Below are positions 7,572-14,532 of a stretch of DNA of 20,990 nt, in pieces; within the stretch, counting starts at the first letter, position 1; each line of letters starts with the position of its first letter. Below the pieces are notes generated by a model. That model made no database searches and had not been told where the DNA came from. It worked only from the letters and a program-made list of their open reading frames with translations. Both the position numbers and the translations under genes were made by a program. Source of the stretch: Gammaproteobacteria bacterium (GTDB lineage: Bacteria; Pseudomonadota; Gammaproteobacteria; Xanthomonadales; Xanthomonadaceae); NCBI GenBank assembly GCA_025360985.1, contig JANYBA010000173.1, forward strand, positions 1-20,990. Direction: 5' to 3'.

Positions 7572-8546
7572 ATGGCCACGGTCGATTACCTGATGTCGGT
7601 GCGCGGCGTCCGCGCGGGGAAATTCACCGCGGAGGTCGGCCCTACCCGTTTCCTGCAGGTCCCGCCGGGCGCGGCCCCTTTGCCGGACCATGCCGGACCC
7701 GCTGGCGCCTGGTACAAGGCCGTGCAGTCTGCCGCGGAATGGCAGAACGCGCAGGGCGAAGCACGCGGCGACCTGCTTTTCATCGTGCACGGTTACAACA
7801 TGTCCGAGCAGGAAGTCATGGACCGCCATCGCCGCATCAAGTCCGGCTTGCTGGCCTTGAACTTCAAGGGCGTGGTGGTTTCCTTCGACTGGCCCAGCGA
7901 CAACCAGGCGCTCGCGTACCTGGCCGACCGCCATCGCGCCAAGCAGACGGCACTGAAGTTGGTGACCGACGGCATCGCCCCGCTCAGCGCCAGGCAAACC
8001 CCGGATTGCGCGATCAACATCCATGTGCTCGGCCACTCGACCGGCGCCTACGTCATTCGCGAAGCCTTCGACGACGCCGACGACAGCCAGCTGAAGCAGG
8101 CATCGTGGACGGTGAGCCAGATCCTGTTCGCGGCCGGCGATGTCTCGTCCGGATCCATGAGCGAGGGCAATGCCGGCGCCGCCTCGATCTACAACCATTG
8201 CGTCCGGCTGACCAACTATTCGAACCTGCACGACGCCGTGCTCGATATCTCGAACGTCAAGCGACTGGGCGTGGCGCCGCGCGTGGGTCGGGTCGCCTTG
8301 CCGGACAATGCGCCAGCGCGCGCCGTGAACGTGAATTGCAGCGACTACTACGTCGAGCTCGACGGCAGCCCCGCGGTGCAAGCGGCCGACGAACCGGACG
8401 GCATCGTCGGTGCGCGCAGCCATTCCTGGTATTTCGGCAACAAGATCTTCACCCACGACCTGTTCTGCACGGTGCTGGGGTTCGAAGCCGGCGTCGTGCC
8501 GACCCGCAAACGCGGCAACGATGGTCGCCTCCACCTGAGCCGCTAG
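7572..8546 (+). CDS. Alpha/beta hydrolase (DUF900-like serine hydrolase)
   Basis: 324 residues. ATG lies 2 bases after the peptidase stop, with no clear own ribosome site, which suggests translational coupling. Alpha/beta-hydrolase features: LLFIVHGYN (oxyanion strand, 69-76), VVVSFDWPS after strand 4, the nucleophile elbow GHSTGAY (S156), FAAGDVSSG (candidate acid D190), and SHSWYF (candidate H284). The HGYN ... FDWPS ... GHSTG pattern resembles the DUF900 group of uncharacterised hydrolases. No signal peptide or membrane segment. Substrate unknown; esterase or lipase chemistry is the family expectation. It converges on fadD, whose stop is 78 bases away. Confidence 0.85.
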   Translation: MATVDYLMSVRGVRAGKFTAEVGPTRFLQVPPGAAPLPDHAGPAGAWYKAVQSAAEWQNAQGEARGDLLFIVHGYNMSEQEVMDRHRRIKSGLLALNFKGVVVSFDWPSDNQALAYLADRHRAKQTALKLVTDGIAPLSARQTPDCAINIHVLGHSTGAYVIREAFDDADDSQLKQASWTVSQILFAAGDVSSGSMSEGNAGAASIYNHCVRLTNYSNLHDAVLDISNVKRLGVAPRVGRVALPDNAPARAVNVNCSDYYVELDGSPAVQAADEPDGIVGARSHSWYFGNKIFTHDLFCTVLGFEAGVVPTRKRGNDGRLHLSR

Positions 8547-8624
8547 GCCAGTTGCCCCGCACCACCCTCGGGATCGAACAGGGCAATGACAACGGCAAGC
8601 GGCACGGCGCGCTGAAGCGCGGGT

Positions 8625-10298
8625 CTAGCGCAGCTCGCGCCGCAGTATCTTCCCCACCGCCGACTTCGGCAGGCTGTCGCGGAACTCGACCACCTTGGGC
8701 TGCTTGTAACCAGCCAGGTGCATGCGGCAATGGGCACGGACTTCGGCCTCGGTCAGGCCGGGGTCCTTGCGCACCAACACCAGGCGCACCGCCTCGCCGC
8801 ATTTTTCGTCGGGCATGCCGACCGCCGCCGCCTCCAGCACGCCGGGGTGCATGCCGACCACGTCCTCGATTTCGTTCGGATAAACATTGAAGCCCGAGAC
8901 CAGGATCATGTCCTTGCGGCGGTCGAGCAGGAAGTAGTAACCCTGCTCGTCGACCCTGGCGATGTCGCCGGTGCGGAACCAGCCGCCTTCGAAAAACGCG
9001 TCACGGGTTTCCTCGACTTGCCGCCAGTAGCCGGTGGTCATGTGTGGGCCGCGCGCGCACAGCTCGCCCGGCTCGCCCGTCGCCACTTCGCGCCCCTGTT
9101 CGACGCGCACGGTGATCTCCACTTCGGCCAGGGCCAGGCCGACCGAGCCGACCGGGTTCGGGCCATCCCAACGGTTGTAGGTGATCGCCGCGCAGGTTTC
9201 GGACAGGCCATAGCCCTCGATCACGCGGCAGCCGGTCATCGCCTGCCAGCGTTCGGCGGTGCCGCGACGCAGCGCCGCGCCGCCCTGCAGGCAAAGTTTG
9301 AAGTGGGAATGATCGAGCTGGGCGAAGGCCGGCGAATTGAGCAAGGCGTCGTAGAGCGTGTTCACGGCCGAGAAAAATGCCGGCCGGTGCTGCCTCAGGG
9401 CGTCGACCAGGGCCGGGAAATCGCGCGGATTGCTCACCAGCGCCGCGTGGAAGCCCTGGGTGATCGCGAACAGCAGGTGGCTGTAGGCGGCGATGTGGTA
9501 GATCGGCAGGCAGATGAGCGTCGTGTCGACGCGTGGGTCGAGCAGGCGCCCGAAACATTGTTCGGCCGACGCGAGGTTGGCCAAGGGCGACGTATGCGCC
9601 AGGACCGCGCCTTTCGACAGGCCGGTGGTGCCGCCGGTGTATTGCAATTGCACCGCGTCGGCAGGCCGCGCCTGCGAGATCACGCGTGGCATGCGCCGGC
9701 CTTGCGCCAGGGCGATCGGCCAACGGACGGCGCTGGAGATGCGGAACGGCGCGATCGCCTTCTTGCGGTACTTGAGCGTGGCATCGACCAGCCAGGACTT
9801 CGGCCAGGGCAAGGGATCGCCGACGCGGGTGGTGAGCACGTGCCGCACGGCCGTGCCGGTCAGCGCTTCGGCGGCGACGGCGCCGAAGTTGTCGAGCACG
9901 ATCAGCAGCGCGGCGCCGGAATCGGCGAGTTGGTGGCGCAGTTCGCGCACCGTATAGAGCGGATTGACCAGCACCGCGACCAGGTCGGCGCGCAATACCG
10001 CCAGCAGCGCCACGGGATACTGCAGCAGGTTGGGCAGCATGATCGCCACGCGCTCACCGGCCGCGAGCTTCAGGCCGTGGCGCAGGTACGCCGCCAGGTC
10101 CGCGCTTTGCTGGTTGATGTCGTCGTAGCTGAGCGTGTGGTCGAGGTTGCTGACTGCCGGGCGCTTGCCCCAGCGCTGGCAGGCGGCGATCAGCAATTGC
10201 GGCAGGGTCTGGCCCTGGTCGAAGGCGCGGCTGGCGAAATCGCTGAAATCCGGCTGCGCCAAGGCAGAGCGGACGTTGCTGCCGAACGGTTGGTCCAT
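8625..10298 (-). CDS. fadD: Long-chain fatty-acid--CoA ligase
   Basis: 557 residues, the usual length for FadD. It activates long-chain fatty acids to acyl-CoA through an acyl-AMP intermediate, feeding beta-oxidation or lipid synthesis. Visible motifs: the P-loop YTGGTTGLSKGAVL (220-233), the adenine-binding EGYGLSET (361-368), GWFRTGD (439-445), the hinge-region DRRKDMILVSGFNVYPNEIE, and the C-terminal catalytic lysine in PKSAVGKILRREL (K550). The start ATG has AGGGG about 8 bases upstream. Transcribed alone here; a hairpin (10372-10403) separates it from the upstream lipoprotein gene. Other medium/long-chain acyl-CoA synthetases share these motifs, so chain length is not certain. Confidence 0.93.
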   Translation of the reverse strand: MDQPFGSNVRSALAQPDFSDFASRAFDQGQTLPQLLIAACQRWGKRPAVSNLDHTLSYDDINQQSADLAAYLRHGLKLAAGERVAIMLPNLLQYPVALLAVLRADLVAVLVNPLYTVRELRHQLADSGAALLIVLDNFGAVAAEALTGTAVRHVLTTRVGDPLPWPKSWLVDATLKYRKKAIAPFRISSAVRWPIALAQGRRMPRVISQARPADAVQLQYTGGTTGLSKGAVLAHTSPLANLASAEQCFGRLLDPRVDTTLICLPIYHIAAYSHLLFAITQGFHAALVSNPRDFPALVDALRQHRPAFFSAVNTLYDALLNSPAFAQLDHSHFKLCLQGGAALRRGTAERWQAMTGCRVIEGYGLSETCAAITYNRWDGPNPVGSVGLALAEVEITVRVEQGREVATGEPGELCARGPHMTTGYWRQVEETRDAFFEGGWFRTGDIARVDEQGYYFLLDRRKDMILVSGFNVYPNEIEDVVGMHPGVLEAAAVGMPDEKCGEAVRLVLVRKDPGLTEAEVRAHCRMHLAGYKQPKVVEFRDSLPKSAVGKILRRELR

Positions 10299-10371
10299 GT
10301 GGGCTACCCCTGCGTCGGCACCAGCTTAGCCCATGGCAAGTGCCCGCGCGGAAATGGTCCGGCTGCCGCAG

Positions 10372-10403
10372 CATCGCCGCCTCTCCGGGGAAAGGCGGCG
10401 ATG
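10372..10403. terminator. 11-bp inverted repeat after the lipoprotein gene
   Basis: CATCGCCGCCT (10372-10382) pairs perfectly with AGGCGGCGATG (10393-10403) around a 10-base loop. It lies 25 bases beyond the stop of the minus-strand lipoprotein gene and about 75 bases upstream of fadD. No T-run follows on either strand, so it may be a weak terminator, an mRNA-stabilising hairpin or a binding site. Confidence 0.45.
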
Positions 10404-10427
10404 TCGGTACGCCTATTGCTTCACTTC

Positions 10428-10808
10428 CTAGGCAGCGGCCTTGGCGGCATCGCGCTTGTCGGCCGCGGCCTTCTTCGCTGCGTCGAAGGCGGCGTCGGCG
10501 GCGTCATTGCAGGCCTTCTGATCGCCGGTCGGCAGGCCGTCGCAGCGTTCCTTCTCGACCTTGTGGTCGCCCTCGGCCTTGGCGATGTCGACTTCGTACG
10601 CCGCTTCGGCGTCGGTTTTCATGGCGTCGCCCTGGGCGTCGGCGACCATGGCATTGGCCTCCGTCGTTTCCTGGCTCACGTGGGCGTCGGCGTCGGCCTG
10701 CGCGGCGGCAACGTCGCTGCTGGTCTCCGCGGGGGTTTCCTGTTTGTTGCAGGCGACGAGCGCCAGTGCGCAGGACATGGCGAGCAGGGTGGATGCAGTT
10801 CTGTTCAT
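10428..10808 (-). CDS. Small Ala/Asp-rich lipoprotein
   Basis: 126 residues. Start ATG 10808 is set by GAGGAG about 6 bases upstream and by a lipoprotein signal (MNRTASTLLAMSCALALVAC) with lipobox LVAC and lipid-accepting C20. The mature part is small, charged and Ala-rich and should be helical: AAAQADADAHVSQE, AAYEVDIAKAEGDHKVEKE, then C...C spaced 11 apart (ERCDGLPTGDQKACNDAAD), then an Ala/Lys tail ending KRDAAKAAA. The two late cysteines could form a disulfide. Similar Ala-rich small lipoproteins with a K-E-x-C ... C helix pair occur in xanthomonads, from memory; function unknown. It is divergent from the second DUF2383 gene. Confidence 0.8.
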   Translation of the reverse strand: MNRTASTLLAMSCALALVACNKQETPAETSSDVAAAQADADAHVSQETTEANAMVADAQGDAMKTDAEAAYEVDIAKAEGDHKVEKERCDGLPTGDQKACNDAADAAFDAAKKAAADKRDAAKAAA

Positions 10809-11041
10809 GGCAGCTCCTCGGGGGGAAGGTTGGGTGGCGATGCAATGCGGGCGGTGATTGCCCGAAGGCGTTTCTACGCTGCGGTTAATTAATCGAACGG
10901 GAACCGATTGTTCAAAAAAAGTTCCTGCCATTGCCCGTTCACGATTCCAACTCGTGCCTGAACCCGTCCGCGACCGATTACGGAGCGTTCAGAACCACGT
11001 GTGTAGGTTCGGTGGCGTCACCAACAAGCGAGGAACGCGCC
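10809..11041. promoter_or_regulatory. AT-rich divergent promoter region, lipoprotein / DUF2383 copy 2
   Basis: 233 bases without a gene. Features: TTAATTAA (10885-10892), an inverted pair GGAAC (10900-10904) / GTTCC (10921-10925) around an A7 run, and GAACC...GGTTC near 10990-11010. On the minus strand the run reads GGAACTT, the -35 consensus of RpoE-type sigma factors, facing the lipoprotein gene; a matching -10 (TCTGA-like) is not clear. Confidence 0.35.
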
Positions 11042-11488
11042 ATGACCCATAGCAACGAAGTACTCAACGACCTGATGACGGCCACCCGCGACGGCAAGAA
11101 CTTCTACGAGCTCGCGGCCAGCGAAGTCGCCGACAAGGAACTGAGTGAGCTGTTCACGCGCATCGCCAAGGTGAAAGCCGACATCGCTTTTGGCCTGGCG
11201 GCGGAAGTCCGCGCCGAAGGCGACACGCCGGTCTATGACGGCAACTGGAATGCCGAGATCACCCGCAATTACCTGGAAGTTCGCGCCGTGCTCGGCGACA
11301 AGGACTACACCTACGTCGCCCAGCTCGACCTGGCCGAAGCCGACCTGATCGAGGAATTCGACAAGGCGCTGGCCGACCCCAGGACCACGCCGCATGCCCG
11401 CGAGGTGATCGCCCAGTACCTGCCGGAAATCCGCAGCTGCCACGTGATCATGGACGCCAAGCGAGCCGAGCTGCGCGCCGAGGCCTGA
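11042..11488 (+). CDS. PA2169 family four-helix-bundle protein (DUF2383), copy 2
   Basis: 148 residues. Start ATG 11042 (MTHSNEVLNDL) is chosen because it aligns with the start of the paralogue at 586-1035 and has AGGA upstream; an in-frame ATG at 10931 would add 37 residues unlike the family. Shared landmarks with copy 1: HSNxVLNDL, RDGxxFY, LFxRIxxxKA, and KDYxYVAQLD. This copy is more acidic (DLAEADLIEEFDKAL). Cytoplasmic helical bundle, ferritin-like, function unknown. It stands alone, with its own long leader and a strong terminator right after it. Confidence 0.9.
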   Translation: MTHSNEVLNDLMTATRDGKNFYELAASEVADKELSELFTRIAKVKADIAFGLAAEVRAEGDTPVYDGNWNAEITRNYLEVRAVLGDKDYTYVAQLDLAEADLIEEFDKALADPRTTPHAREVIAQYLPEIRSCHVIMDAKRAELRAEA

Positions 11489-11506
11489 TCCTTGGACCTG
11501 GACAGC

Positions 11507-11535
11507 GAAGGGGCCCCGCGGGGCCCCTTCTTTTT
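11507..11535 (+). terminator. Rho-independent terminator with GGGGCCCC-GC-GGGGCCCC core
   Basis: A perfectly self-complementary 24-base GC hairpin (11507-11530) flanked by GAA/TTC and followed by a T run to 11535. It sits 18 bases after the DUF2383 stop and can also act on the minus-strand SPFH gene ending at 11551 only weakly. The same core recurs at 19436-19466. Confidence 0.92.
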
Positions 11536-11550
11536 GCGCGACGTGAGCGA

Positions 11551-13590
11551 TCAGCCCTTGGGCTTGCTCTGCTTGTCGATGCGATCCTGGTAGAGCATGT
11601 TGCCGAGCAGGACGTTGACCAGCCCGCCGTTGGCGCCGTCGCCGCCACCGGCGACGATGTCGGGCACGATCTTGATGCCGCCCTTGGCCAGGGCTTCGGC
11701 GACCTGGACGACGGCGAAGTTGCCCGCTTCCATCGACGAGACCTTGAGCCGGATCACCTCGGCCTCGGCGCCACCGACCGCCTTGATCTTGGAACCTTCG
11801 GCGTCGCCGACGGTGCGCAGCACGGTGGCGTCGGCTTCGGCATTGATGGTCTTGGACTTGGCGCTACCTTCGGCGAACTTGACCGCGGCATTGGCTTCGA
11901 AGCCGGCGATGGTGACTTTCCGTTCGGCGTCGACGACGCGCGCCTGGGTATCGGCCAGGGCGGTCGCCTGTTGCAGTTCCTGGCGCACGCTTTGGGCCTG
12001 GCGCTGGGTTTCGTAAGTGACCTTTTCCTGCTCGGCGATCTTGCGGTCGGTCAGGGTGCGCATCAACTCTTCTGGCGGCACGATGTCGCCGATCAGGGTG
12101 TCGACTGCACCGACGTTGTATTCGCGCAGCGCCGCGCCGATCGCGTCGCGCGCCTCGGTCTGGCGCAGCGACCGATTCTTCAGGAACTCGATGATGTCGC
12201 TGCCTTGCGCGGCGTTGCGGAAGTAGTTGCCGATGGTCGGCTCCAGTACCTGCGTAACCAGCGCGCTCATGTCGCCGAAACGGGCGATCACCTTGGGCGC
12301 GTCGTTGCGCGGGATATGGATGATCTGCGAGACGTCGAGGTTGAACTTGAAGCCGTCGGCCGAGCGCACCGTGATTGTCGACAGGTTGGCGTCGAGGCGG
12401 TGCGCCTCGGTCTTGCCGGTCGCCCAGTTCAGCACGACGTTGGCGGTCGGCACGTTGACCACCTTGTGCGTGTTCGGGTTGATCGGGTACTTGCCGGGAT
12501 CGAGCGGATCGACCCAGACGCCCTTCTCGCCGCGCGTCACCAGGTTGCCGTGCTTGAAGGTATCGCCGGTGACGTCCTTGCCTTCCTTGCCGATGTAGGC
12601 GATCACCACACCGACGTTGGCGATCGGCACGGTGAACATCTCGACTACCTCGACCGTGGCGAAGCGCGGGTTGAGGAAGTAGCGGCCGGCCAGCAGCACC
12701 TGCTCCTGCAGGCCCTTGGTGCCGCCGTTGGCGATGAACTGGTCCGGGTCCTGGAACATGTTGTGGCCGGCGATTTCGCTGCCGGCGATCTCGCCGGTCG
12801 GCAGCGGCGTGCCTTCCTTGGTGGTGACCACGCCGATCTTGTTTTCGGGAATGTCGAGTACCTCGTCCAGGCGCACGTCGAACAGGATCGGGTTGATGCG
12901 GTAGTTGCCCGGCGGAATGATCTTCATCTGCGGGCCGCGCTCGCCGCCGCCGGCGAAGAAGGCCTTGGCGTCCTGGTAGGAATCGCAGGCGACGCCCTTG
13001 GCGATGACCCGACCGACCGGCAGCGGGTCGCCGTCGTGCGCCTCGACCACGCCGAGCTTGCCCTGCGGGATCTCGGTGGCGTTGGCGAGGGCGACGGTGA
13101 ACAGCAAGGGGTTGACGCGATAGGTGCCGGGCGGGATCACCTTCATTTGCGGGCCGCGCTCGCCGCCATTCTTGAGGAAGGCGCGGGCGTCCTGGAAGTA
13201 GTTGCAGTCGATGTCGCGGGCGATCACCCGACCACTCGGCAGCGGTCGGCCGTCGCAGGATTGGACCACGCCGATCTGGCCCTGCGGGATGAGCACGAAC
13301 TTGACCAGCTCGATGGTGTACTGCCACGGCCACAGGCCCATGTGCAAACCGGGCGACAGCGTGTCGGCCTGGTAACCGGCTTCGCCTTCGAGCGCGACGA
13401 TCTGGCCGTCGGGCAGGTTGCGATGGCTGCCGAAGATGACGAACTTCTTCGTCACCGTGCCGATGCTGTCGTCGGGGATGATGATGATGCCGAAGACCCA
13501 AAGCACGGCCCGCCAGAAGATCAGGACGAAGAGCACGGCAACGATGCCGGCGATCATTGCCGGGTGTTCAATAACGTAGTCGAGGTTCAC
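11551..13590 (-). CDS. SPFH/band-7 membrane protein with four tandem vault-like repeats
   Basis: 679 residues from GTG 13590, preferred because GGAG lies 7 bases upstream and the protein then begins MNLDYVIEHP just before the membrane segment; GTG 13626 would add 12 residues. Residues about 10-38 are a transmembrane anchor (IAGIVAVLFVLIFWRAVLW). Residues about 101-380 hold four repeats of about 73 residues: IPQGQIGVV, IPQGKLGVV, IPENKIGVV and VPIANVGVV starts, each with an IPPGTYRVNP-type middle; the first three also carry FQDAxAF and RGPQMK-like parts. An SPFH domain follows (about 385-525), then a long Ala/Glu/Lys/Gln helical region (about 515-620) typical of flotillin-like oligomers, and a Gly-rich stretch near 648-658. 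Such proteins form rings or cages on membranes. The repeat-plus-SPFH order recalls eukaryotic major vault protein; that comparison is inference. Confidence 0.88.
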   Translation of the reverse strand: MNLDYVIEHPAMIAGIVAVLFVLIFWRAVLWVFGIIIIPDDSIGTVTKKFVIFGSHRNLPDGQIVALEGEAGYQADTLSPGLHMGLWPWQYTIELVKFVLIPQGQIGVVQSCDGRPLPSGRVIARDIDCNYFQDARAFLKNGGERGPQMKVIPPGTYRVNPLLFTVALANATEIPQGKLGVVEAHDGDPLPVGRVIAKGVACDSYQDAKAFFAGGGERGPQMKIIPPGNYRINPILFDVRLDEVLDIPENKIGVVTTKEGTPLPTGEIAGSEIAGHNMFQDPDQFIANGGTKGLQEQVLLAGRYFLNPRFATVEVVEMFTVPIANVGVVIAYIGKEGKDVTGDTFKHGNLVTRGEKGVWVDPLDPGKYPINPNTHKVVNVPTANVVLNWATGKTEAHRLDANLSTITVRSADGFKFNLDVSQIIHIPRNDAPKVIARFGDMSALVTQVLEPTIGNYFRNAAQGSDIIEFLKNRSLRQTEARDAIGAALREYNVGAVDTLIGDIVPPEELMRTLTDRKIAEQEKVTYETQRQAQSVRQELQQATALADTQARVVDAERKVTIAGFEANAAVKFAEGSAKSKTINAEADATVLRTVGDAEGSKIKAVGGAEAEVIRLKVSSMEAGNFAVVQVAEALAKGGIKIVPDIVAGGGDGANGGLVNVLLGNMLYQDRIDKQSKPKG

Positions 13591-13758
13591 GGAGTAGCTC
13601 CGAGGATGGGATGGGTGTTGCGGCACAATTATCCCATGATGGAGGCATCGGAAAGCGCGTGCGCGACGAATAAATATTCGCGCGCAAGTACTTGATATTC
13701 GTGGTGGAAATCGCTGGCCGTCGCCGGTCGCTTTTCGCGTTTTATGCCTTGAGAGGCG
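13591..13758. promoter_or_regulatory. Palindrome-rich region upstream of the SPFH gene
   Basis: Noncoding. GCGCGACGAAT (13661-13671) pairs with ATTCGCGCGC (13676-13685) with one bulged A. Next to it is the perfect palindrome CAAGTACTTG (13685-13694), and ATATTCG is repeated directly at 13674 and 13695. This AT-rich cluster in a GC-rich context is a good operator/promoter candidate for the minus-strand SPFH gene. Confidence 0.45.
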
Positions 13759-14532
13759 CTAACGCCGGCGCGCCTTGTCGATGTCGTCGGTCAACTTCCT
13801 GGCGCCCTGGTCGATGCCGCCGAGGACCAGGTTGCTCACCCCCAGCCAGGCGTGCCAGTAGCGCAGTTCCTGCAGCAAGGTCGCGTCGCCACGGTAGGTC
13901 GCCAGCAAGGCGCCGGCCTCGGCTTCCGGGATCGGCGACGGGCAGTCAACCAGCTTCTGGTCGACTTCGGCGAGTTGGACGAAGCAATGCGTCCAGATGT
14001 AGTCCTGCACCGCCGACGGCGTCAGGCCGCGGACATGCACCCGGTACTGCGGATCGTGGCGAAGCAAGTTGGAGGTGATGCCCGAGCCGCTGATCTTGTA
14101 GTAACCGGCCAGGCGTTCACGCAGGCTTTCGTCGGCGATCAGGCTCATCTGGCCGGCGTCGCGAAGCTCGGTAAAGCTGGTGTCCTGCAATTCGAACGGG
14201 AAGATCTGGCTGGACTGGTACCAGGCCAGCACGGTCTTCCAGGCCGAGCCCTGGGCCAGTTCGCCGCGTTCGGCATTGGCCAGGGCCTGGGCCTGGTAGT
14301 TCAGGACGACCCTGTAGAAGGCGCGCGTCGAGACAACCCGGCGCATGTCGGTGCCGAGGTCGGAATGGATGCGCCGGTAGTAGTCCTGGGCGCGGGCGCG
14401 ATCCTGCCGATCCTGGTTCCAGTTGCTCACTTGCAGCGCGATCAGGATGCCGGCAATGACGATGACCAGTTCGATCAGTGCCGCCAGCCAATCGTGCTCG
14501 CGCAGGCGGTTGGTGAGTTTCGACAAGCTCAT
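13759..14532 (-). CDS. Single-pass membrane protein, DUF6090-like, function unknown
   Basis: 257 residues from ATG 14532; GGGGGA about 6 bases upstream favours this ATG over the one two codons earlier. Residues about 15-37 are a membrane helix (WLAALIELVIVIAGILIAL) followed at once by QVSNWNQDRQDRARAQDYY. The ELVIVIAGILIALQVxNWN pattern is the hallmark of a widespread group of small membrane proteins (DUF6090-like, from memory). The rest is a helical, probably periplasmic or cytoplasmic domain with two cysteines (WTHCFVQ, VDCPSP). Its ATG overlaps the stop of the upstream di-iron frame as ATGA, which suggests translational coupling. No enzyme motif seen. Confidence 0.8.
   Translation of the reverse strand: MSLSKLTNRLREHDWLAALIELVIVIAGILIALQVSNWNQDRQDRARAQDYYRRIHSDLGTDMRRVVSTRAFYRVVLNYQAQALANAERGELAQGSAWKTVLAWYQSSQIFPFELQDTSFTELRDAGQMSLIADESLRERLAGYYKISGSGITSNLLRHDPQYRVHVRGLTPSAVQDYIWTHCFVQLAEVDQKLVDCPSPIPEAEAGALLATYRGDATLLQELRYWHAWLGVSNLVLGGIDQGARKLTDDIDKARRR

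Noticed and set aside
8718..10892. 724-codon + strand open frame over fadD
   Set aside because: Antisense shadow of fadD and the lipoprotein gene; no domain, His/Gln/Arg/Gly-rich composition.
10931..11041. 37-residue N-terminal extension of the second DUF2383 protein
   Set aside because: It does not match the paralogue, and MTHSNEVLNDL aligns exactly with the start of copy 1.
11971..13695. 574-codon + strand open frame over the SPFH gene
   Set aside because: Antisense shadow; the minus strand has a clear SPFH protein with repeats.
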